The notes under the pieces are model-generated. The model made no database searches, was not told the DNA's origin, and saw nothing but the letters and a program-made list of their open reading frames with translations. Of a stretch of 64,000 nt of DNA, positions 40,801 through 53,800 are shown in pieces. The DNA lies in assembly GCA_016859345.1 (NCBI GenBank), contig CM029129.1, positions 14,194,866-14,258,865 of the forward strand. The letters are read 5' to 3'. Each line of letters starts with the position of its first letter. The stretch's first letter is position 1. Position numbers and translations under genes: made by a program. The DNA is from Istiophorus platypterus. Lineage: Eukaryota > Chordata > Actinopteri > Istiophoriformes > Istiophoridae.

Positions 40801-43800
40801 ATACAAGCCACGAGCGAAGGAAGGCTGAAAACATGTGCTTCTGTATCGCTTTGTTAGGTGCAATGAGCAGTTCAGTTCATTTGAAGAGACATTTTTGCTC
40901 ATGCCTCCAGTATTTCCTGTCTGCAGGTGGTCACAGCTTGCTAAGATACAGATACAGGGATAGCGGAGAGATCCAGTCAGAGAGAATTATGGCCCAGCCA
41001 ACTTACTTTAAAGTTGTTTTCATTTCAGACATTTAGTAGCAGGTAAATCCATCTGAACTCACATAATACATCTTTTAAGGCTCTCCCATGATTCTATGTC
41101 ACATTCAGGTCATGCCATGTGTCTTTATGGCTTATTATCTGACTATATTTAATGTCAATATTTAAAATTATACTCCAAACTCTGTGGTATATATGGGCAT
41201 ATAGTTTTACCTGTCAAATCTGATCAGTAAAACAGATTTAACGATAGATTTGTTTATGTCACCATTTAATGTTAATCTGTCTTATATGCTTGTATGGAAC
41301 TAATAAAACAAAACAAAACATTGAGATTGGAATATTACTTTAATGCACTTTTTTCCCATTATAACACTGCCTGTAACATAAATCGTCTTACCTGAATGGT
41401 TTGGGTGGCAGTATGCTGAAGCGCGTCTTCTCCAGCATCTTCCTGATCTTGTTGCGTCCTCCTGACACAGTGTTGGCTTTCATTTTCCTTGTGCTCTTGT
41501 GGTCTGTGGGGAACTCCATGTCTCCTGGAAGGTCAGGGATGGAGAAGCGATTTCCCTTTTTCTCCTGGATCTTTGGAATGTGAGGGCCACCATTCTTCTT
41601 CTCATGCACAATTCTGCTAAGGAGCTCTTTGAAGACTAAATGAACAAAGGTACAGACAGAGGAGGAGGAGGAGGTGGAGGAGGATTGACCATCATCACAA
41701 TGATTAACACTGATATGAACTCTATGGGCAGTAGTATGTGAGTACGAATACTCCACTTACCAAATATGTTGGTTTTGACTGTGAGAGACAGGTGAGTGTT
41801 GTTTCTCAGGATGTCAACAGCTTTAGAGAAGGAGATGTTCTCAAAGTTCTGACCATTGATTTCCATGATCTGACACAAAAAAAGATGACAAAATTATGGC
41901 AGTGCGGAGTCAAAATGGACTAAAGCACATTGATGCTCACGGATAGACATGGACCCATGTCGGGATTTGTCTGGAGTATTCCTGTTTGCTATAATGACAT
42001 TAAAATGCCACATTCAGCAAGTCTATAAGCTGTAATCAAATGCAAAGACTTAACGATGTTTGTCCAGTCCTCTCTAAATAACACAAAAGTATGCAGTGCA
42101 GTGTGGCTACTGGTCAGCATGAATTGATGAATCTGTAGTTTGCAATAATTAACACATACGAGAGAAGCAGTCAACCAGAAAATTTTCTCTATAGGCAATA
42201 TAGAATTTGCAGTTGACCTGCATCAAAAAATTTAGAGTAGGAATGTAGATAATGTTAGATGCTGTGGCAATTATATAGAGAGAGCCCCATAGGTAAGAAC
42301 TACCTTGATCTCTTTACCTGTTGGTCCATAAAAATCATCAACACATCAAATAGCAGAAGACTGTATCGTATATTACCACACAATTTTAAACAGTATGATG
42401 CTGCATTCCGTCCTCTCACCTGATCTCCCCGCTTGAGTCCAGCCTCTGAAGCCTTGCTCCCTTCCTCCACCGACTCCACGAAGATGCCAAAACCTCTCTC
42501 GCTGCCACCCTGCACACTGAAGTAGAGGGGTGACTCCCGGGACGCCTTCTGCAGAGTGATCTGTCTCCACTTAGCCTTGGCTGCACATGCTATGTTCAGC
42601 AGCCGCAAATGGCCCTTCATTTTCTGTTGAGGAAGGAAAATGGGAGAATGAGCTTGAGGAGACTCGCTTTTTAAATCAATATTTGTCTCCATAGGTGTGC
42701 AATGTACTTTTGGATGTGAACACAATTTGCAAATGCAATCGTGTGGTAAATACTTAAAGCTGATTTGAAACCAGTTTTGAATTTGTATGAGAACCAATTT
42801 GATTACAAAATAATCTTTGATCCGAGCTGCTATTCTGACAATAAGTAAAGTGCCTGTCTTTGGAGATTCTTGCTATCTTATTAGTAGAGGCATGAGTTTT
42901 TGAAGATTTATATAAAACATATATTGTTATAGACAATCAAGGAGCAAAACTTATACAAAATGATAAATTCAACTACAGCTGAAATGGGCTGATTTAAAAA
43001 ATTATTATATATTGATGTCTGAACTTACTGTGGTTTCTAAATGTTTCTCAAAGTCCTCCAGGAAGCGTGTCATAGCAGTGTCACCCTCAAAGTCATTGAA
43101 GTGGTTGTTGACCCACAGCAGCACTATTCTCGTTACCTGTTACGGAGAAAATGAACTTTTTTCAGTGCCGGTATGAAACTCACACTTAACTATTGATACA
43201 GTTCTTGTATCAATTTACTTTCACTTTTTATTTCTTGACCTTGCATTGTTTGGTTTTGTTGATTTTATTGAGAGTTCTTACATATACACACATTCACATA
43301 GATATATATGCTTTTACACACATACACACAATTATAGATATAGATATGGATATAGAAATAGATATGATGGATTTATGTTTTTATTTCGTCCAAAGCAGCA
43401 GTTAAGAGTAACAAGAAACAGCAGGGAAACGAAATAATGACCATGTGCAGGGCTGCAGAGAAAATGTTTAACCACTGGTTGATTTTGTCCCAAAATAATT
43501 AGAAATTAAAATTTAAAGCAAAGAGCATTCTTAAACAATCAAATCTGCAAATTTACACTGGTGGTAACATTGCTCTAACCTTTGCAAAAGGTCAGAGCGG
43601 CAACCGATACATCAACACAGAGCATCAATCAATGTCCACTTTCCACTCTCCCTTTGGTTTTTTACTGCCCTCTCTTTTCCTCTCTTTGCACATTTGTTAC
43701 TTTCTCCCTGCCTGTTCTGTACAGGATTAAATCCTGTTTAATGGAGCTGAAGATTATAAGCCTGAATGACAACCACATAAAGACTATTGACAATACAAGA

Positions 43801-44705
43801 CTAATCTTTGGTTAAAGCAGTTATGGACAATAGGAGTGTCAGGCATGAATAAATTGCTGCTGGGCTCAAGGACAGCTGAGCTGGCTGAGCTTGTATTGAT
43901 CGGCATGTGAGTGCGACAACACATAAATTTCCATCATCATGGATGAATAAAAAACATTAGGGGTGCTGATAGGTGCATAAAGACCATAATTTAAATCTAC
44001 ACACATGTATTAGTCCTGGATGGATGAGTATATACAGTTTTTACTGAGTATTCATCCTCTTAAGTGTTTCTACCCTGCAATGATTAAACACACAGGAAAA
44101 ACTCTAACATACATATCCAAGTCAACTAAACCCCTTAATCTTCCACTCTTATTGGACACAACACAAACAAACGAAAAAGTACAGACAAATATTCATTCAT
44201 TCTGGCTGGTACGCACACACACACGCACAAACACACACACACAAACACAAACACACAACTTTCCAAGCTTTGCTTTACTCCTTTTTACCTGATAATATAC
44301 ACAAAATATATTTATTCTTTCGTAAATCCATCCAAATATTGCACAAAAACACCAAAAAATACCAACGCTACCTGATCGCACCGCATGTGCACACACACAG
44401 ACTTGTTTGTCTTTCTCCACTTGTGAGGACCCTCATAATGTATTCTCTAGCCCTTTACCCTGACCTTAACCATCACAACTAAATGCCTACACCCTAAGAT
44501 GTGGGCTGGCGAAAATTTTCTCACCTCCCCAAAATGCAAACCAATAGCTTAACACTCATACTGGTCCTCACAATATATAGCCATGCAAATGTACACACAC
44601 ACACGCACGCACGCACACTCACACACAGACACACACATACACACAGACACACACACACACACACACACAGACACACACACACAAACAGACACACACACAC
44701 GAACG

Positions 44706-44758
<53 letters not shown>

Positions 44759-44763
44759 ACAGA

Positions 44764-44814
<51 letters not shown>

Positions 44815-47800
44815 CGTGTCCCGGAGGCCGTCCACCTGGAACCACTCCAGCAATTTCTTGCCGACCTCCATGGGACTTGACAGGAAGGTCCTGTAGGTCA
44901 GCAGGAAGTCTTCGATGTAGGTGGGGTCCACCACTGATGGTTCCTCCACCAGATGCATGATCAGGCGCTCCGGGGTTCCCTAAGGTGAAAAATAAAGACA
45001 AAAACACACATGAGGATATAGAGAGAAACCGCAAGGTTCATACTCATACATTCGCATGTAAGACAGCTGAAATGACACAAGGGCAAATATAATCATATCA
45101 CACACACACACAAAAAGCCAGCAGGCAAAAGAGTACATGGGCAAACCAGTTTGAATTAATTATGTTGACAGTAATCATAAAAGTGACAAGGACATAAACT
45201 ATAAAGATGCAGTTATTGAACTGAAGTGTCAGTCACTCATCAATAAAAAAAGACGTGTACACACACACACACACACACAGACAAACACACACAGACACAC
45301 ACACACACAGACACAGACACACAGACACACAGACACACACACAGAACACTTCCTCTCTGAGAGGATTTATAAGATACAGCAGTTTATATAAGATACTGCA
45401 GCAGAGGTATCTTGCTATAGATTTTTATGAGACTGCTTACATGTAATTTTTGGGACTGAATACTTGATTTCTATATCTAACATAATTTTAATTCACAAGT
45501 AGCAGATATACAATGTAAAAGACCCACAAACTCTAATCCTCTATTTTCAGAAAGTTTGTTGATGTCACCAGAGCAGAGGTTTCTGGGGGAAATGATTAAT
45601 TCGACAAGGAATAGAAACTAGAAAGCATCCACTTTTGTCAGACACTAAAAGAACAAATCCAAAAACAGAAGCGGAAATGCTAACACTTGTGAATTGACTC
45701 ATCTCCACTGGATCTGTTTTGGAGCCAACAACCTTCCTTGGAATGGCAGCCAAAAGAATCGTTCAGGCCCATTATCCGATCAATAGCTGGCTGCCTCCGG
45801 AGGCACGGGAAAAGGATCAAAAGGCCTTGCAGCGCATTGCAATGTAGCGTACAAGAAAAGGCTCTGGCAAACACTAATAGTACACTAATAGTGCTAACAG
45901 TGCTGCTTAACGATCAACAAAGAACAACACACAGCCTTATCGATGTTTTTGCAAGATACTGTATGTGAGGAAATGTGAAATGTCGATTCATAATGAGGTG
46001 GTAGTCAAATCAATGTAAAGCATTTGAGTGTATGTAATACATAAAAAATCAAAAAAGGCTGATAACCTGATTTTCTGATTTACTAAGTCAGTCATGTTAG
46101 ACCAAGCTTAGGATGAGATTAAACATGCTTATCTGATAACTGCCATGCAGCTAAACCTTAACCTTGGTGATTAAACCTCTCTTGTCTACTCCCCTGGCTC
46201 ATCTTAATTAGGATATGTTCTTGAACAAGGTTAAATGTATTTCCATAACAATTCAGTTAACAAAGATTGAGCTCTGGGTGAATCACCAGCCTAACTCCAC
46301 CTTACGTTGGGTCTCTAAATCCATCTTGCATATCTTCGCCCCTTCACACTTCATAAAGAGCAAAAATGCTTTTTTGAACACTGTGATCGAACTCCAGTTC
46401 CTTAACATCTTAAAACATGACACTTGAAAATCACTGACCTTGATGACGATGTGTCCCTTCCTAGTCCCACTTCGGTCAAGTTCGCGGTGCTCCTTCACCA
46501 TCACAATCTCCCCCTCCTCCTCCACCTTGTGCGTGTTCTTCTCAACATGGTTGAGGATGCGCCAGTAGTCCTCCTGGGCGATGCAGACGAACTGGTCGAG
46601 GATGACATGGGGACAGCGGGTGAACTTGTAGTAGAGCAGAACACTGCTCTGCACCAAAGTTGGGTACTCATACAACAGCACAGAGGAAGCATGAGGGTTG
46701 ATAGAGAGAGTCATGGGAAGGAGTGGTGGGTGAAGGAAGGTCCGACAACACTATTTCTCATACTAACTAAACTTGATTAAATAAGGTTCAATATAAGTAC
46801 CTATGCTGGTCCAAAATCCCCTTAACTAGCCATTTAACAGAAGCATCCTTTGATAAAAGACACATGAGCTAAACTAACTTCCTGTTATATAATACTGAAG
46901 AGATAACGGCAAGACATGACTCGTCGCTACACTCAAGAATTGTCATTTGCTGCTCTTCCCTCAACTAAATCATCAATTTCTGCATTTGCCTCGCTAAGCT
47001 CTACATCTGCAACTTCCTGTGTATCTGACAACAGGAAACAATGTGTGCTTTAGAGGAACTTTGCAATGTGGACAGAGAGACAGTTACCACAAGTACACGA
47101 TAGGCGTCTTTTAGCTTTAAAAACTTAATAATGTCACGTCTCAGCTCTACATAAGAACTGTCTTTCTGTGAGAAACCTCAAGTCATTTCGAGGAATCACA
47201 GCTCTGTGACAATTTACAATAGGCCTGTAACTCAATTTATAACCAAGATTCTCTATTTCTTAAGTATTCCGAAGGGATTGGTAATAAATTTCTATATATC
47301 ACCTTCAAGCCCAATGGAAGAAAGGCAAAAATGAAAACCTCTAAATTCAGATGTACAAATATTTAGTTCTACTCCAAAGTCAAACAAAGAAATGCAATAT
47401 TTTACTCTGCGATTCATGTACTGTGATGCAAATTTGCATCAAAAGGTTAAGCAGGGCAAAACTAAACAGAAAATTGAAGATCTTCTTGTAATTACCGAGA
47501 TATAACTATTAGTAACAAGGGACATGTCAGTCTATTTTTGCTGACAAAATAATTTCCTCATTGTTTGTTGTTGCACCATGACACACACTGAAATCAACCA
47601 AATTATGTTTGTTTTCAAGGGAAATGTGTTTTATGTACAACAACAGCAGGTTTTCACTGTAAATGCAAATTACCTTCTTGTGGCAAGCAGTTCAACAGTT
47701 ATTACATGCTTTCTTTTGTTTTTTCTTCTCCATCAGTCTTTTTTTTACCTGACAGTCATCCCCCTTGGTGCGAACTTCTCCGTTCATGTACTGTTTGTCC

Positions 47801-50800
47801 AGTGTGGGTGAAATCCCGAAACTGTTGCCCATACAGAGAGTCTCCATTCTTCCTTCTGGGTGGCTGATCTCAACCGCCCCATTCAGGATAACATACCAGA
47901 GGTCAAGCTGCAGACGGGTGCATGGAGACATCATCAAAATAATCAACATACATCGTCAAATATTTTTGGTCTGCAGTTACTCTACTAGCAATATTAATGC
48001 TCGCTTGTGTGTTTTTTATTGCTTTCCTTTCATGATCTCCTCCACAGCTATGTCAATATATTGTATATCCATATGTACTTAATATCTAGTAGTAAAAGAA
48101 CTCTTAAGTATTAACAGGGTTGTAGATACAACTGGGATTGGCATACAAAAAACAGCTTCAAATATATTTGGTTGATCGGCATATATTTATATTTTATATA
48201 TATATATATTTATCTTCTGCAGGGCACACTGGATATCAGTCTATTGTAATAAATCTGTTATCTTTGAAGGCTTTGGAAGTAGCGGACTATCCAAGCAACA
48301 AACCTATTCAGGTGCATGTGGATTAATGTTAAAATGGCTGTATTTTAGTAAGTGACATTTAGTATATTGTGAACATAATGTGCGTTGTGTGAAGTGTGAC
48401 TGTGGTGGTGAAGAGGCATTGTGTCTCTAGCAGTAGCTTCTGTAAAGGAGATGCTGGCAGGCATAATAAAACAAGCCATTCATCCTGAGTGTGAGCGGAT
48501 GGAGGCAGCGTGAACGAGCCCTGGGCTCCCTCCTCAACTGTAACAGAGATTTCCTCCTCATTGCCTATTCATTCTCTCACGGTTTCTCACCAAGCAAATC
48601 TCCAGTTCTCTCATTGCTTTTCACTTTCTTTTCCCAGTTCTTTCAGCCTGTCACTGTACTACTTCCTCTGCAATGATGAAATGGTAATAAGTGAGGTGAG
48701 GTAAGGTAATCAACCATCAATATATTGTCCACCGACATCCTCCAGGGGATCCTTTTTTATAAAGCCTGCATAAATATAACGCTTCTTATAGCATATCTGC
48801 TATGAAGTTATATCATGAATATTTATGGGAGCCTGCAAAGGAATGTTTGTCAAGTTCTTTGGCCTCAAATTAAACGGCAAGTTAAGAAAATTAAAACGTT
48901 GTGTGCTCCCTGTTCCAATTTCTCTTCCATTCTGTCCTCTGAGGCACTGTATCTCTCTTTTTACTTCTGTTAGATTATTTTAGACTTTTTTCCCCTCTCT
49001 CATTCATTTACATTTGTGTTCACTTGTGAGAGGAGCCAAGTGTGTCTCTTTGACCTTCAATACAAGTCCAAAGAGAATCAGTGGAGTGCAGGAGACCTGT
49101 CCATCAAATGACACAACCCAGACAGTATGAAGGCACATACACACATACAATGTGCCCTGCCTATTCATGGATTCATGGATAAAATTGAGTGTGTGCATAT
49201 GGTTTCGTCTCGCTGATGTAGATTCCCATCCTACCGAGCCTGGCGGCTGGCAGTTCATTGCCATTCATCACCCAGTTGGGTCTAATGCTGCTATGTGTAA
49301 CCAAACAGCCATAACAGAGCGCCTGTTTCTCAGGCATGTAATGTAATTAATTAGCTGTGAAGCAGCTCGAGTGATTGACAGATCGTTTTGGGCTCCCGAG
49401 TGGCTTTGCACATACCAGTTTTTGTATGTGTATTAGCTTTGGATAGACTGGTAGATGGCGAGGATGTATGTGTGTGTGTGTGTGTAAATTAAAAAAATGT
49501 GTCAATACATGTATGTGCACTCGTTTGTATTTTTGTGCTCTTTCTCCCGTATCTTCCTTTGTTTTTTCATTTAACCTACATTTGCTAGGTTTACCTATGG
49601 GGCCCTACAACAATCCACTTCATGTTTTTATGGCTTGCGTGCATTTTTTTTTATTGAAAGACGGATGGAAAATGTTTTAACTGTAATTATATTAATGACC
49701 AAATTAAGGATCAGCAAGACAGCAAACATGTCAAGTTTCAGAATGAATAAAGATAAACACTAAGTTAATTGCTATGTGAATTCAGTGTAATTGCCCTAAT
49801 AAAGCAAATAACAAAACATATTTGGCATATCATTATTACCCTGTTTCATGATTAATCTAGGGACGACATGCTGGAAAATAGGCCAGTTACATGAAAAAAT
49901 GCTACCTCTAATTTCTGCATATGCAATACTTTTAATACTTCTTAAAGTTTGAAACTTTCAAAGACTTAAATATAACTTTCATAGTAACTTTAAAAAATTT
50001 CTATATGTGCTGTTGGTCCATTCATACCTCTTGTTTGTCGTGCAATATGACTGTGCCAGCCTGCTCCACCACCTCAAACACCATGACAGCGCACAAGTCT
50101 CTCCTCACAGACATGGTCATGTTGGCGAAGGCAGGGAGCTGATGCATAAACTCCAGTAGTTGTTCTTTTTGGCATAAAAAGCGAAAGGGAGAGAGAAGAC
50201 AGACAATAAACTGGATGAAAAAAGTTTGCTTAAAAGAACATGTATCAATGTGTGCAGGTACATTTGCATCCATTTTCTCTCAGAAAATGAGCAGCATTCC
50301 TGAAACAAAGCCCCTTCTGAAAGGAGGCCTTACTCACATAAATCACCAGGGCTAATGTCAGTTCAAAAAAAAATTATAAAATGTAAATAAAATTGTAAAA
50401 ATTGTAGTCCCAAGGCTTTTAGGCTTTGGTATTACTGTTTACTCTCTTATACCACATACCTATACATCTATATCTATTTTCCTAGCAAACTGTAAACTGT
50501 CAAAAATAGAACCAAACATTATTATGACATTAATATTGCTAAATCTCACAAATCTAGCACAAAAAACACCTAATATCATAACTCTTTCATCCAGTAACTA
50601 AGCTAATAACCATTTTGCTTTGAACTTGAGGATTGGATCGGTGCATACTATCAGTGTGTTAAGGTGGTTCAAAGTAGATATAAATATTAATCATCCCTAC
50701 TGCGTAATTTTCAGATCCTTTTCCTTTCCCACTGATCCTCTGTTTGCATCCTCTGCACCGTGGCTGGGAGCAGAGTTACCTGGTTCCAACCTGCACACCA

Positions 50801-53800
50801 TGCACGCTGGCTCAGTAGCTCCCTTTCATTGTCCCTGCTGTTATAGCCTCTGTAATTTCCTCTCTTCATTTCTTGCCTTTGGTCTCTCAAAGATAAGTTC
50901 AGATCCAATTTAGTATGTGTTTATGACTATCACAGGAATCTAGTCTGATGTGCTAAATCATTGTTTTTGTAAAGCTACACTGGGTAGCATTACTGTGTAA
51001 AAAATAAACACTTCTTCTGGGACTAAAGTTTGACTACCACAAACTGCCAACATTGACCGATAATGTGCTAGTGCAATGTTTCTACTCAGGTAGTAATGGA
51101 ATCAATATAAATTGTAAGGTGGTAATACAATTATAAATATTTTTGTTGACAGTATTCAAGAACTGTTGAAGTGCTGTTTCCAAACCTTTACGGCCCCTGA
51201 ATCCTTAAAAGGAAGATACCGGACGTCTATGTGCGACCCCTCGTCAGTTTGCAAATCCTTTTAAGTTGGGAGCAGTTCAACCAAAGACTGATAATTCCCT
51301 CAGTGGATGTTTTATTTGAATACATTTTAGAGGCCTTAAGAAGTACAATTATCCAGTAATTAATATCTAGAGGATTGAAGTTTCTGCGTAGTAGAAATGT
51401 TTTTTTCTGCTTTTCATCTAATGACCCCTCAGATTTATCTGGCAACCCGTGGACGGGTCTGAGCCTCCAGGTTTGGAACCACTGGGCAAAACCCAGATGA
51501 GCATGATCCTGCCCAAAGATTTAAGAAAAGACTTCCAGAGAATCTCTGAAGAGGGCAGACAATCCAAGCTAGTAAAATAAATATGAGCAAATAAACTGAA
51601 GAAGGAAGAAAAAGGCTTGAACTTGGGTCTGACACAAGCTCCCCTCAACTTCTCTCTCTTTCTTCTCAGTGAGGTGTGAGTGCAAGCAGTCTGTGGTGAG
51701 GGCCAGCCTCCCAGCAGGCACACAACAGGGCCAAGCCTTTACAACTTCTCTCAGCTCTCTGATGCGGTCACCTTCTCCTCCAGGACCCCACTGGGTCCCG
51801 CTAATGAGGATGTCTCTCTGATTGCCTGCTTAAAAATACACACTGAAAGGTCACTACTGTTAAGGGACCACCGAGAGGGGACTTTTTGTGAGACGGGTAT
51901 TTGTGTTTCTCCCCAGTGTGTGCTTACAAAATTATAGATGCCGTCTGTGAGGGCTGAATCTCATGAACATTGAGACCATAACAGAAAACGACAGTGGTCA
52001 AAATCCACCAAAAAAAGGATATGACAAAATGGAAAATTTAAATTTAGTTAAGTCAGTTTTTATCAATATGTAAAGTGTTCTATTGACTGGTTGAAAGCAA
52101 AAATAGTTTGTTTTTCAAGCAAATGAGAATGCTTCTACAAATTTAATCATGTTTTAATAGAAATACCAAGAAAAAAAGACTTGATTATGAGCTGTGCAGA
52201 GTTAGACTGACCAATGTCGTCATCGTTACGGTCCACTGGGTCTTTTTCCAGACATTCTCGGACTAGATCTCGGCCAAGAAGAGTGTCTGAAGCTCTCTCC
52301 AAGTCCTCATCTTCCTCCTCCTCTTCCTCGCTGTCCACAGCAGCCTCTGGAAGTCCAGACAGGTCCACATCTCCAAGCTCACTCTCTGTGGCCTGGAGCA
52401 AGGAGACAATGGAGAAAGCAGCACAGTGGCTGGTAAGTAACGGTAGCACAATGGAAGGAAAACATCTATAGAGAATAGTGACTGATTTGAATGACCATGC
52501 TTTTTAACTATTATCTCTAAAAAGCTGCATCCCATGTATTTTTAATAAAATTTAATTAGACTGGGTTTCGTTTGCATTAGAGTTTATCTCTCTTGACTCA
52601 AAAAGATATATCTGAAGCTTAAATTCTAGCAATAATATGACATAGACATTATTACTGGAGCAGCCATTTGGACCATGACAGGATGGCTTGCAGTGCACTA
52701 GTCTGTACTATGGTATTAGGTTTCAGGCAGGACAATAATGTGACCCAATGGAGATTTGATTCAAAGCAACCTGAAATTAAGTTTGAGGGTATTAAATACC
52801 ATTACAAGACAGTTTTGACATTAGCACATGGTAATTAATTCTATTTTATTATAGGGGTATAAAAGGAGCAAACACATGAAGTGCAGGACAACAATCAGTT
52901 AGGACTGGTTGTGAAAAAAGAAATTTTAAAAAATGTAAAAGGCATCCAAATTCAAAGTGATGACCTTTATTCATCAAATAGTTCCTATAGTTTAGTTTTT
53001 GACAATTAGTATGTAAGTTAGGGATCAAGTGTAAAGATTTATCAATGTCTCTTCTTTTTAGAGGAGTTAGTAACATCATATCTTCAAAAAAAACAATCAA
53101 ATCTGCTTTCCTTTATTTCATGACTATTTAAAGTGACACATCATGGACATAATGCATAGAGGAATAATCTTAGAATGAGCAGCTGTATCTGTGACCCTGA
53201 GCTATAAAACTTAGACACCAGGGCCTAAAACTAGAAAACAGAGGCAAACGGCCAAATATTTAAATCCAGCAGTAATAACTGATATTCCAACATATTTCCC
53301 ATGTGCAGAGCAGACAGATGGTTGGCAGAGCCTGGTTCTAAAAGGGCATAAGGGCTTTCAGGTCAGTGGGGAATTGAACCATCAACCTAGAGGTGAAAAA
53401 GAGGAGCTCTCCAGTGGTTTTGGTAGCATTGCATGCCATCTGTTAGCTCTAGCAAGTAGGCATGGAAACAAAGAGAAAATGCAGCAAATGTTCTCTGGAG
53501 TGACAAAATTGAGCCTGAATTTTACCTCTCTCTGTTTGCATTTAGCTATTTAATTAATGTTTGTTAATAAGCAAGGCAGAGAAGTTACTTACTCCTCTGG
53601 TATTTGATATGAGGAAAAATGTAAGTTGGAAAAAAGGAATACAAGGAACATTCAGTTACGAAGTTATGTACAGTACTATATATTCATCACTTAGTTTCAC
53701 AAGTACAAACTTGGCCAATTTTGCTGTAAAATGCTGTTATGCATGTACACAGACATTGTGTGTTGTTGCAATGACAACTGGCAGCACTAGACCACGCTGA

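Noticed and set aside
44501..44960. Long His-Thr and Cys-Val open frames
   Set aside because: They are translations of the CA/GT array; only the rapgef6 exon F part is coding.
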